Positions 1 to 4,375 of a stretch of 6,341 bases of DNA are shown piece after piece. Made by a program: the position numbers and the translations under genes. The notes beneath the pieces were generated by a model. That model was not told where the DNA came from, made no database searches, and was given only the letters and a program-made list of their open reading frames with translations. The stretch spans positions 1 to 6,341 of the forward strand of contig JAGVIM010000231.1 in the NCBI GenBank assembly GCA_020056045.1, in the 5' to 3' direction. This DNA comes from Nanobdellota archaeon. GTDB lineage: Archaea > Nanobdellota > Nanobdellia > Pacearchaeales > GW2011-AR1. Position 1 is the first letter of the stretch, and every line of letters starts with the position of its first letter.

Positions 1-310
1 AAATTACATACCAAATTTGAAGATTAAATTTTCTTTGAAGAGAAGAATATATTTTTGTTTCTTTTTCATCTATACAAAAATTTTTGTAATTAAGATCTAT
101 TTTTTTATTTTTAATATCTACAAAAATAAAACCAAAATTTTGAAGTAAAATCATAAAGTCAGGTCTTTTACCTGAAATATCTTCGCTAAATGCCTGAGAA
201 AAAGTTTCAGAGTCTTGTTGGATATATAAATAAGGTATTTTATGTTTATCTAACCATTCTTTAAATTTTAATTCTGCTTTATCACCACTCTTTATATCAC
301 CATTATCCAT
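1..310 (-). CDS. PD-(D/E)XK nuclease-like protein, partial (C-terminus beyond left edge)
   Basis: An open frame reads leftward from an ATG at 310-308 to the window edge without a stop, giving 103 residues of an incomplete protein. The N-terminal helix carries Glu13 (KAELKFKEWL), followed by a beta strand, then GKRPDFMI with Asp51 and FVDIKNKK with Asp65 and Lys67. A Glu in the first helix, then PD, then D-x-K on a hydrophobic strand is the arrangement of the PD-(D/E)XK nuclease fold. The later QRKFNLQIWYVI segment fits the helix-strand that usually follows. No signal peptide or membrane segment is seen, so it should be cytoplasmic. Its DNA or RNA target and exact family are not recognisable. 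A TATA-like element centred about 26 bases before the ATG suggests a leaderless transcript. It is divergent from the gene starting at 392. Gene reality is well supported; nuclease activity is inferred from motif layout. Confidence 0.72.
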   Translation of the reverse strand, partial: MDNGDIKSGDKAELKFKEWLDKHKIPYLYIQQDSETFSQAFSEDISGKRPDFMILLQNFGFIFVDIKNKKIDLNYKNFCIDEKETKIYSSLQRKFNLQIWYVI

Positions 311-330
311 TGTGTATATAATATATTCAT

Positions 331-340
331 ATTTAATAAA
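331..340 (-). promoter_or_regulatory. TATA box for the left-edge nuclease-like gene
   Basis: Read on the minus strand this is TTTATTAAAT, centred about 26 bases before the ATG at 310. The distance fits archaeal TATA-to-start spacing if transcription begins at the start codon. Confidence 0.5.
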
Positions 341-341
341 T

Positions 342-357
342 TATTCATTTATAACAA
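342..357. repeat. 16-bp direct repeat, copy 1
   Basis: TATTCATTTATAACAA occurs here and again, identically, at 866-881. The two copies bracket the membrane-protein gene 392-859. The sequence is AT-rich and could be a shared promoter-type element rather than a mobility scar. Confidence 0.6.
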
Positions 358-361
358 AAGA

Positions 362-369
362 TTTATATT
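362..369 (+). promoter_or_regulatory. TATA box for the membrane-protein gene at 392
   Basis: TTTATATT is centred 26-27 bases before the ATG at 392. This spacing predicts that transcription starts at or very near the ATG and supports choosing 392 over the GTG at 383. Confidence 0.5.
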
Positions 370-391
370 TAGTTAATCAATAGTGATAACT

Positions 392-859
392 ATGAAAAAG
401 TGGTTGAAAATAATAATTGTAATAATATTTTTAATAGCATTAGGTTTTTTAATTGGATTAATAACTCCTAATGGAGGCACTAGTACTCTTCTAGATTGTC
501 CTTGTAGTTATGTTGGACTTCAGAGTATGGGATCATCTGATACTAATTACAGTTTTTCTGGAGAGAAACCTTGCAACTCTGTTTCTTCTTACGATACTAT
601 TTTTTCATTGGTAATTTTTAGTATTACTAAGGGGGGAAGAGGAAAAGAAATAATAATCTGTCAAGATGGAAAACAAATTGGAGAAAGAGATGATATTGAT
701 AAATCATCAATAAAATATAAATGGGGTTTTTATAATCCACTAAACTTTTTTATAAACCTCTTTCGAGGTATAGGAAATATTTTTGAATTCTTATTAATGT
801 TTGGTTTTATTGTTATATTAATTCTAATTGTCTTGTTTATTATGACAAATAAGGTTTAA
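392..859 (+). CDS. Small bitopic/two-helix membrane protein with Cys-containing middle domain, unknown function
   Basis: This encodes 155 residues from ATG 392. A strong hydrophobic helix lies at about residues 5-25 after a MKKWLK start, so it is a signal anchor or signal peptide. A polar middle region (about 26-130) follows, and a second hydrophobic helix lies at about 132-151 near the C-terminus. The middle domain holds four cysteines, Cys36, Cys38 (a CPC motif), Cys61 and Cys90, which could form disulfides if it sits outside the membrane. I do not recognise a family. The frame extends upstream to a GTG at 383, but a TATA box 26-27 bases before 392 and a GTGAT motif 4 bases before the ATG both favour 392. 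It is divergent from the nuclease-like gene and followed by a structured RNA candidate on the same strand. Topology is inferred from hydrophobicity only. Confidence 0.72.
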   Translation: MKKWLKIIIVIIFLIALGFLIGLITPNGGTSTLLDCPCSYVGLQSMGSSDTNYSFSGEKPCNSVSSYDTIFSLVIFSITKGGRGKEIIICQDGKQIGERDDIDKSSIKYKWGFYNPLNFFINLFRGIGNIFEFLLMFGFIVILILIVLFIMTNKV

Positions 860-865
860 TTGAAA

Positions 866-881
866 TATTCATTTATAACAA
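866..881. repeat. 16-bp direct repeat, copy 2
   Basis: Identical to 342-357. It lies just after the stop codon of the membrane-protein gene and just before the TATA box of the RNA candidate at 914-1010. Confidence 0.6.
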
Positions 882-884
882 TCC

Positions 885-892
885 TTATAAAC
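885..892 (+). promoter_or_regulatory. TATA box for the structured RNA candidate
   Basis: TTATAAAC is centred 26-27 bases before position 915, exactly where the closing stem of the downstream RNA structure begins. The match between promoter spacing and structure boundary is the main reason to believe this element. Confidence 0.5.
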
Positions 893-913
893 AAAAATAA
901 TTTAATTAGGTTC

Positions 914-1010
914 TAAGAGGTGGATGAACAGGCTAAATTTATCCACAATCAGAAATTTTTTTGATTGTTGATTACTTCGAGGAGTTTGCCTTCCTCGTTC
1001 ACCTCTTTTT
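914..1010 (+). ncRNA. Structured small RNA candidate, about 95 nt, family unknown
   Basis: This intergenic stretch folds as a closed multi-branch unit. The outer stem is 915-922 (AAGAGGTG) with 1000-1007 (CACCTCTT), 8 perfect pairs. Inside are a hairpin 945-951 with 962-968 (ACAATCA/TGATTGT, 10-nt loop) and a hairpin 978-983 with 992-997 (CGAGGA/TCCTCG, 8-nt loop). A possible third stem, GTGGAT 920-925 with ATCCAC 941-946, competes in part with the outer stem and could be a switch. A TATA box sits 26-27 bases before 915 and the 3' side runs into TCTTTTT, so both ends look like those of a free-standing transcript. It is not a tRNA (no T-loop consensus) and shows no convincing C/D or H/ACA boxes. 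The 3' strand CACCTC resembles the 16S anti-Shine-Dalgarno sequence and the 5' strand GAGGTG its complement. Its end touches the stop codon of the convergent gene at 1009. Confidence 0.5.
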
Positions 1011-1722
1011 ATTTCCAAAGAAGTTTATTAATTTTTATTAAAATTTTATTTTTGCTTTTTCTAATCTTTCCTGACTCAAGTATCCAAAATAAAAGGCCTG
1101 TATTGGAATAAAAGAGCCAATGAGCAATATAAGTGTAAATAAAACCATATTTAAAATTTAAAATTAAAAACGGAAATAAAAACGAAGAACATAAACCTGC
1201 TAAAAGAATAAAATATCCAAAAAAATCCTTTTGGAGTTTTATTACAGGAAGATGACCAAACCCAAATAAAATTACAAAAATAATGGTTATAAAAAATAAA
1301 TTAAGCCCTGATTCTGCTAAAATAAAAACCAGAGAAATTATTAAAATTTGCTGATATAGAATTTCAAACGATTTAGAAAGAAGATACTTATAATCCATCA
1401 TTAAATAAGAAACATGGGAGTATTTTGCCAAAAATTCAAGAGGTTTTTTTACAAACTTATTTGAAAAAAAATAAGTTAAGAAAATTATCAGGAATAAGAT
1501 TAATATTAAAACCAGTGAAAGAATAGTAAGTCTTTTTGAAAGATCCTCCATAATTTTTCTAAAAATAAAAATTAATATTAAAGAAATTAAGAAAAAATAT
1601 ATTGAAATTAAAATATAATTTTTTATATAATTTCTTTTCGGAAGCAAAAAAAGCCCTGTCCAACTTAAAACCCAGCAGAATATCCAAATTAACAAATAAA
1701 AATAAGGTAAATTTTCTAGCAT
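1009..1722 (-). CDS. Multi-pass membrane protein, degenerate CPBP (CAAX protease/bacteriocin-processing) relative
   Basis: This encodes 237 residues from ATG 1722 with about six or seven hydrophobic helices. The C-terminal half shows the layout of the CPBP intramembrane protease family: a motif-1 position (FEILYQ, residues 119-124), then FGFGH (153-157) matching the FxxxH motif, then H201 four residues before Y205 at the third motif. The spacings (E120 to H157, 37; H157 to H201, 44) fit the family. The canonical EExxxR is changed to FExxxQ and HxxxN/D to HxxxY, so catalysis is doubtful; it may be a non-enzymatic or very divergent member. The frame extends to a TTG at 1746, but ATG 1722 has GGAG 4 bases upstream and a TATA element (1771-1780) predicts a start near 1749, giving a short leader. 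Family assignment is an inference from motif spacing; its being a real integral membrane protein is clear. Confidence 0.75.
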   Translation of the reverse strand: MLENLPYFYLLIWIFCWVLSWTGLFLLPKRNYIKNYILISIYFFLISLILIFIFRKIMEDLSKRLTILSLVLILILFLIIFLTYFFSNKFVKKPLEFLAKYSHVSYLMMDYKYLLSKSFEILYQQILIISLVFILAESGLNLFFITIIFVILFGFGHLPVIKLQKDFFGYFILLAGLCSSFLFPFLILNFKYGFIYTYIAHWLFYSNTGLLFWILESGKIRKSKNKILIKINKLLWK

Positions 1723-1770
1723 TTTTTCTCCAAAGTTCTCAAACAACTTAAAATAGATAAATGTTTGGAT

Positions 1771-1780
1771 ATTTTATAAA
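1771..1780 (-). promoter_or_regulatory. TATA box for the CPBP-like membrane gene
   Basis: The minus strand reads TTTATAAAAT. It lies directly downstream of the stop codon of the 1782-2048 gene, so the membrane gene probably has its own promoter rather than depending on its upstream neighbour. The predicted transcription start is near 1749, leaving a leader of roughly 27 bases that holds the GGAG before ATG 1722. Confidence 0.5.
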
Positions 1781-1781
1781 A

Positions 1782-2048
1782 TCATGCTGCTATCTCTACA
1801 TGATCTGCTTTAATTTCTAGATCACTTGTGTTACCCACTATAACATCATTAATATGATCTGCAACACAAAGAAATTTTGTTTTTCCATTTTCATATCTGG
1901 CAAAAACAGTTACTGAACCTAGATTTAAAGGATCTCCAAAAACTTCTTCAACATTATAGTTCATTTTTCTAACTGGATCAAAAAATAATTCTCCGTTTAC
2001 TCCGGAATAAAGTCTTTCAATTAAAGTCATTCCCCCTTCTTCTGACAT
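1782..2048 (-). CDS. Small soluble protein, 88 residues, unknown function
   Basis: This encodes an 88-residue protein starting MSEEGGMTLIERLYSG and ending EIKADHVEIAA, with a TGA stop. It is acidic overall, has one cysteine (Cys61) and no membrane segment or signal peptide. Alternating hydrophobic stretches such as SVTVFARYE, TKFLCVAD and NDVIVGN suggest a small beta-rich fold. I do not recognise a family. A second Met at residue 7 is an alternative start, but a TATA box centred 27-28 bases before the first ATG fits a leaderless start at 2048. It is divergent from the RNase P RNA gene and lies upstream of, but probably not strictly co-transcribed with, the CPBP-like gene. Confidence 0.72.
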   Translation of the reverse strand: MSEEGGMTLIERLYSGVNGELFFDPVRKMNYNVEEVFGDPLNLGSVTVFARYENGKTKFLCVADHINDVIVGNTSDLEIKADHVEIAA

Positions 2049-2070
2049 AATGATTTAAAAGATTAATCTG

Positions 2071-2080
2071 TATTTAAATT
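2071..2080 (-). promoter_or_regulatory. TATA box for the 88-residue protein gene
   Basis: The minus strand reads AATTTAAATA, centred 27-28 bases before ATG 2048. The gene and the RNase P RNA are therefore driven by back-to-back promoters within 2071-2128. Confidence 0.5.
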
Positions 2081-2121
2081 CTTATTATATCATTTATTTA
2101 CTTACTATACTAACAGAAAAG

Positions 2122-2128
2122 TTTAAAA
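2122..2128 (+). promoter_or_regulatory. TATA box for RNase P RNA
   Basis: TTTAAAA lies about 26 bases before 2151, the first base of the closing helix of the RNase P RNA, which is the expected archaeal spacing. Confidence 0.6.
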
Positions 2129-2150
2129 CATCTTATTATCTTAGTTTTAG

Positions 2151-2556
2151 GTGAGTGAGATAGTCAACTACGGGACTTGTCATTAAATTGACGAGCTTTA
2201 AAAATATGAAAGCTAGTTCTGAGGAAGGTCTGCCCATCAAAATAGATTATCAAGTGAAAGCTTGATTGCTGCGAAGCAAAGCTCTGTTACAGAAACGACA
2301 CAGCTATATCTGAGTAATGAACCCTGCGGGAAACTTTGAAGATATAGAATTGATGAAACGAACACCTTAATCGATGCAAGGATAAGTTAAACTACGTCCG
2401 CATAGTCAGATGTTGACATAATCTATTCCAGGAGAAATAAAAAATCTTTTTTAGATGAAGAAGATTTTTTAAGCCTCCAACTTGGAAATAAGAAATTAAA
2501 ACCAAGTTGAAGCAATCCAAAGAAGATTAACAAAAGGTGGCCTATTTCTCACTCAC
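2151..2556 (+). ncRNA. rnpB: RNase P RNA (archaeal)
   Basis: This is the catalytic RNA of RNase P, which trims the 5' leader from precursor tRNAs. The ends are set by helix P1: GTGAGTGAGA at 2151-2160 pairs with TCTCACTCAC at 2547-2556, and the helix continues as TAG/CTA past a small bulge. Conserved blocks appear in the right order: GAGGAAGGTCTGCCCATC at 2221-2238 (CR-I, with the archaeal GCCCA), ACAGAAAC at 2289-2296, GATGAAACG near 2352-2360, CGATGCAAGG near 2382-2391, CAGATG at 2407-2412 (CR-IV), and ACAAAAGGTGGCCTA at 2530-2544 (CR-V). Internal stems include CTATATCT 2303-2310 with AGATATAG 2340-2347, an AT-only stem 2439-2448 with 2461-2470, and CAACTTGG 2478-2485 with CCAAGTTG 2502-2509. 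A TATA box precedes it and a T-run follows. It is more GC-rich than its surroundings, as expected of a structural RNA in an AT-rich genome. Confidence 0.93.
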
Positions 2557-2566
2557 ATTTTTTTCT
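2557..2566 (+). terminator. T-run terminator of RNase P RNA
   Basis: ATTTTTTTTC follows the P1 helix immediately. A T-tract after the last helix is the usual archaeal termination signal, and the RNA needs to end near here. Confidence 0.5.
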
Positions 2567-2569
2567 TTA

Positions 2570-2602
2570 AAAATTTTGGAGAATAAATTCAACCAAAATT
2601 TT
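2570..2602. repeat. Inverted repeat between two convergent transcription units
   Basis: AAAATTTTGG (2570-2579) and CCAAAATTTT (2593-2602) form a perfect 10-bp stem with a 13-nt loop. It sits between the end of the RNase P RNA and the 3' end of the minus-strand gene 2664-2894 and may help end one or both transcripts. The stem is AT-rich, so function is uncertain. Confidence 0.4.
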
Positions 2603-2663
2603 ATTAATATTAATTAATGTATAAATTAAACAAGCGAAACTTCTGATTCATAATAATAAAAAA

Positions 2664-2894
2664 TCAAGCAGCAGAATAACCTATAAATATAGGTCTTTCA
2701 AATCTTTCAACCATCTTTACTAAAAAAGGTTTTAATCCATATATTTTACAACCATATTGATATGCATCTCCAAAAGTATCCCAACAACTAAATTCATCGC
2801 CAACTCTTCCTACTGCAAATCTTCCTTTATCTGTTCCTAAAAGTCTTGGAAGTTGTACTTCAAATGCTTTTAAATTTTCTTCTAAATCATTCAT
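2664..2894 (-). CDS. Small soluble protein, 76 residues, DUF5678-like (weak)
   Basis: This encodes 76 residues: an N-terminal helix (MNDLEENLKAFEVQLPRLL), then strands and a helix (GRFAVGRVGDEFSCWDTFGDAYQYG), then YGLKPFLVKMV and RPIFIGYSAA at the end. The pattern 'keep/bear a value, DT-x-x-x-A-x-x-x-G, GL-x-PFLV-x-x-V, P-x-x-I' resembles short bacterial and archaeal proteins annotated as DUF5678-type, whose function is unknown. It is cytoplasmic, with two cysteines (Cys37, Cys49). ATG 2894 has a TATA element 27-28 bases upstream, which suggests a leaderless mRNA. The gene is convergent with the RNase P RNA, and the repeat-rich region 2961-3058 lies upstream of it. The family resemblance is from memory of the motif; gene reality is more certain. 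Confidence 0.7.
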   Translation of the reverse strand: MNDLEENLKAFEVQLPRLLGTDKGRFAVGRVGDEFSCWDTFGDAYQYGCKIYGLKPFLVKMVERFERPIFIGYSAA

Positions 2895-2917
2895 TTAATT
2901 GTTAATTCTTTAACCTT

Positions 2918-2925
2918 AATAAATA
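2918..2925 (-). promoter_or_regulatory. TATA box for the 76-residue protein gene
   Basis: The minus strand reads TATTTATT, centred 27-28 bases before ATG 2894, consistent with leaderless transcription. Confidence 0.45.
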
Positions 2926-2960
2926 TTTTTATTATTAATAACAAGTTTTAATAACACAAC

Positions 2961-2977
2961 CCTTTTGAGACAAAAGG
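2961..2977. repeat. Short hairpin CCTTTTG-AGA-CAAAAGG
   Basis: A perfect 7-bp stem (2961-2967 with 2971-2977) closes a 3-nt loop. Its right arm overlaps the first copy of the 20-bp direct repeat. Confidence 0.5.
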
Positions 2978-2989
2978 CTTGACCCAAAA
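2970..2989. repeat. 20-bp direct repeat, copy 1
   Basis: ACAAAAGGCTTGACCCAAAA recurs without mismatch at 3039-3058. The copies start 69 bases apart and lie between the 76-residue gene and tRNA-Phe, upstream of both. Confidence 0.75.
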
Positions 2990-2990
2990 A

Positions 2991-3014
2991 TTAACTTTTG
3001 ATGCCAAAAGTTAA
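2991..3014. repeat. Perfect 10-bp palindromic hairpin with 4-nt loop
   Basis: TTAACTTTTG (2991-3000) and CAAAAGTTAA (3005-3014) pair perfectly around ATGC. It sits between the two copies of the 20-bp direct repeat. It could be a protein-binding palindrome or a terminator-type hairpin; there is no T-run directly after it. Confidence 0.6.
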
Positions 3015-3038
3015 GTCAAAAGCAAACCCTCGAATAAT

Positions 3039-3058
3039 ACAAAAGGCTTGACCCAAAA
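3039..3058. repeat. 20-bp direct repeat, copy 2
   Basis: Identical to 2970-2989. It ends just before the TATA box of tRNA-Phe. Confidence 0.75.
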
Positions 3059-3066
3059 CCAACATC

Positions 3067-3076
3067 TTTAAATAAG
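3067..3076 (+). promoter_or_regulatory. TATA box for tRNA-Phe
   Basis: TTTAAATAAG lies about 28 bases before the first base of the tRNA at 3100, suitable for a start at or just before the mature 5' end. Confidence 0.5.
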
Positions 3077-3099
3077 TAATTTTTATATTAATCATATGT

Positions 3100-3171
3100 G
3101 GGGGAGTAGCTCATTGGGAGAGCACTACGCTGAAGACGTAGGTGTAGCGTGTTCGATTCACGCCTTCCCCA
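3100..3171 (+). tRNA. tRNA-Phe (anticodon GAA)
   Basis: A complete cloverleaf can be drawn. The acceptor stem is 3100-3106 with 3164-3170, with one G-U pair. The D stem is GCTC/GAGC (3109-3112, 3120-3123). The anticodon stem is CTACG/CGTAG (3125-3129, 3137-3141) with loop CTGAAGA, so the anticodon is GAA at 3132-3134. The T stem is GCGTG/CACGC with loop TTCGATT (3152-3158). The discriminator base is A at 3171. The CCA end is not encoded and there is no intron. It starts right after a TATA box, and the methyltransferase gene begins 28 bases after its 3' end, so the two may share a transcript. Confidence 0.96.
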
Positions 3172-3172
3172 T

Positions 3173-3180
3173 TTTATAAA
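3173..3180 (+). promoter_or_regulatory. Possible TATA box between tRNA-Phe and the methyltransferase gene
   Basis: TTTATAAA is centred about 23 bases before ATG 3200. That is slightly close for a leaderless start, so it may be a weak promoter, the tRNA terminator region, or neither. A purine-rich GAGGGG at 3188-3193, 6 bases before the ATG, is a candidate ribosome binding site that would be usable on a read-through transcript from the tRNA. Confidence 0.3.
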
Positions 3181-3199
3181 AGAAAGTGAGGGGTTAAAT

Positions 3200-4372
3200 A
3201 TGACAAAAAAGTCACTTGAAGAAATCGGAAAGAATTTATTAAAATTAGCAGATATAAAAATTAATGGAAACAGACCTTGGGATATCCAAGTTAAAAATCC
3301 TAAATTCTACGAAAGAGTTGTTAAAGATGGATCAATAGGTCTCGGAGAGTCTTACATGGATAGATGGTGGGATTGTCAAGCTCTTGATCAATTTTTTGAT
3401 AAACTATTAAGTGCAAATTTAAATGAAAGAATAAAAGAGCATTTAAGTTTAAAGATAAAAATGAATGTTGCAATGAAATTTATAATTTATAAATTAACTA
3501 ATTCTCAAAATATACGAAAATCAAAAAAAGTTGCAGAACAACATTATAACCTGGGAAATGATTTCTATTTTAATATGTTGGATAAAGAATTTATGCAATA
3601 TACTTGTGGATATTGGAAAGACTCTGAAAATTTACAACAGGCACAGATAAACAAATTAAACTTAATATGTAGAAAACTTCACCTTCAAAAAAAAACTGAA
3701 AAAAATAAAAATAAAATCCTGGAATTAGGTAGTGGCTTTGGAGGATTTGCATTGTTTGCAGCAAAAAATTATAATTGTGAAATTACTTCATATAATATTT
3801 CAAAAGAACAAATTGATTATGCCAGGGAAAAAAGTAAGAACTTACCTATTAAAATAATAGAGTCTGATTACCGTAAAGCATTAAATCCAAAAAATAAAAA
3901 CCTTTTTGATAGAATTGTTTCAATTGGAATGATGGAACATGTTGGTCCAAAAAATTATAAAAAATTTATGAAACTAGCAAATTATTGTTTAAAAGATAAA
4001 GGATTATTTTTAGTTCATACTATTGGAAGTATTAAGACACATAATCTTTCTGATCCTTGGATAATAAAATATATTTTTCCTGGAGGACATTTACCTTCTG
4101 CATCTCAAATAACAAAAGCAGGAGAACCTTATTTTCATTTAGAAGATGTGCAAAACTTTGGTCATTACTATGATCAAACTTTAATGGCTTGGTTTGAGAA
4201 CTTTGATAAAAATTGGCCAAAATTTAAAGATCAATATGATGAAAAATTTTACAGAATGTGGAAATATTATCTTCTTTCATGCGCAGGAGCTTTTCGTTCA
4301 GGAAATGTATGCCTTTTTCAATTTGTTTTTTCAAAAAGAAATTTTGGAAAAACTTATGAAGGGATAAGATAA
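3200..4372 (+). CDS. cfa: Cyclopropane-fatty-acyl-phospholipid synthase family SAM methyltransferase
   Basis: This encodes 390 residues, close to E. coli Cfa (382). The family transfers a methylene from S-adenosylmethionine to a cis double bond of a lipid acyl chain at the membrane surface. Visible features are an N-terminal lipid-binding region (about 1-110), the EQHYNLGNDFY segment (113-123), MQYTCGYWKD (132-141), the SAM-binding ELGSGFGG loop (175-182), and GMMEHVGPKNY (243-253). After those come LVHTIGS, DPWI-x-KYIFPGG and GHYYDQTLMAW. The bicarbonate-site residues known from E. coli (Cys139, Glu239, His266, Ile268, Tyr317) correspond to Cys136, Glu246, His273, Ile275 and Tyr324, with identical Glu-His and His-Tyr spacing, so the enzyme looks active. 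The usual GCGWGG loop is GSGFGG here. An in-frame ATG at 3149 lies inside the tRNA, so 3200, with GAGGGG 6 bases upstream, is chosen. The flavoprotein gene follows after 3 bases. The true product could be a methylene or methyl branch rather than cyclopropane. In an archaeon this implies transfer from bacteria. Confidence 0.93.
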   Translation: MTKKSLEEIGKNLLKLADIKINGNRPWDIQVKNPKFYERVVKDGSIGLGESYMDRWWDCQALDQFFDKLLSANLNERIKEHLSLKIKMNVAMKFIIYKLTNSQNIRKSKKVAEQHYNLGNDFYFNMLDKEFMQYTCGYWKDSENLQQAQINKLNLICRKLHLQKKTEKNKNKILELGSGFGGFALFAAKNYNCEITSYNISKEQIDYAREKSKNLPIKIIESDYRKALNPKNKNLFDRIVSIGMMEHVGPKNYKKFMKLANYCLKDKGLFLVHTIGSIKTHNLSDPWIIKYIFPGGHLPSASQITKAGEPYFHLEDVQNFGHYYDQTLMAWFENFDKNWPKFKDQYDEKFYRMWKYYLLSCAGAFRSGNVCLFQFVFSKRNFGKTYEGIR

Positions 4373-4375
4373 TTC

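Noticed and set aside
914..1010. tRNA, C/D-box or H/ACA RNA identity for the structured RNA
   Set aside because: The branch pattern is cloverleaf-like, but there is no T-loop consensus or usable anticodon loop, no D box CTGA, and no terminal ACA at the right place.
1720..1746. TTG start at 1746 for the CPBP-like protein
   Set aside because: ATG 1722 has GGAG just upstream and is a commoner start codon. The TATA position cannot fully exclude TTG 1746 as a leaderless start.
2970..3058. CRISPR array
   Set aside because: There are only two repeat copies of 20 bp, the single spacer-like gap contains a perfect hairpin, and no cas gene is nearby.
3149..3199. Upstream in-frame start for the methyltransferase
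   Set aside because: The added 17 codons fall within tRNA-Phe and are not part of the family; ATG 3200 has a ribosome-binding site and gives the usual length.
4032..4220. Minus-strand open frame of 62 codons inside the methyltransferase gene
   Set aside because: It lies fully inside a strongly conserved coding region on the other strand.
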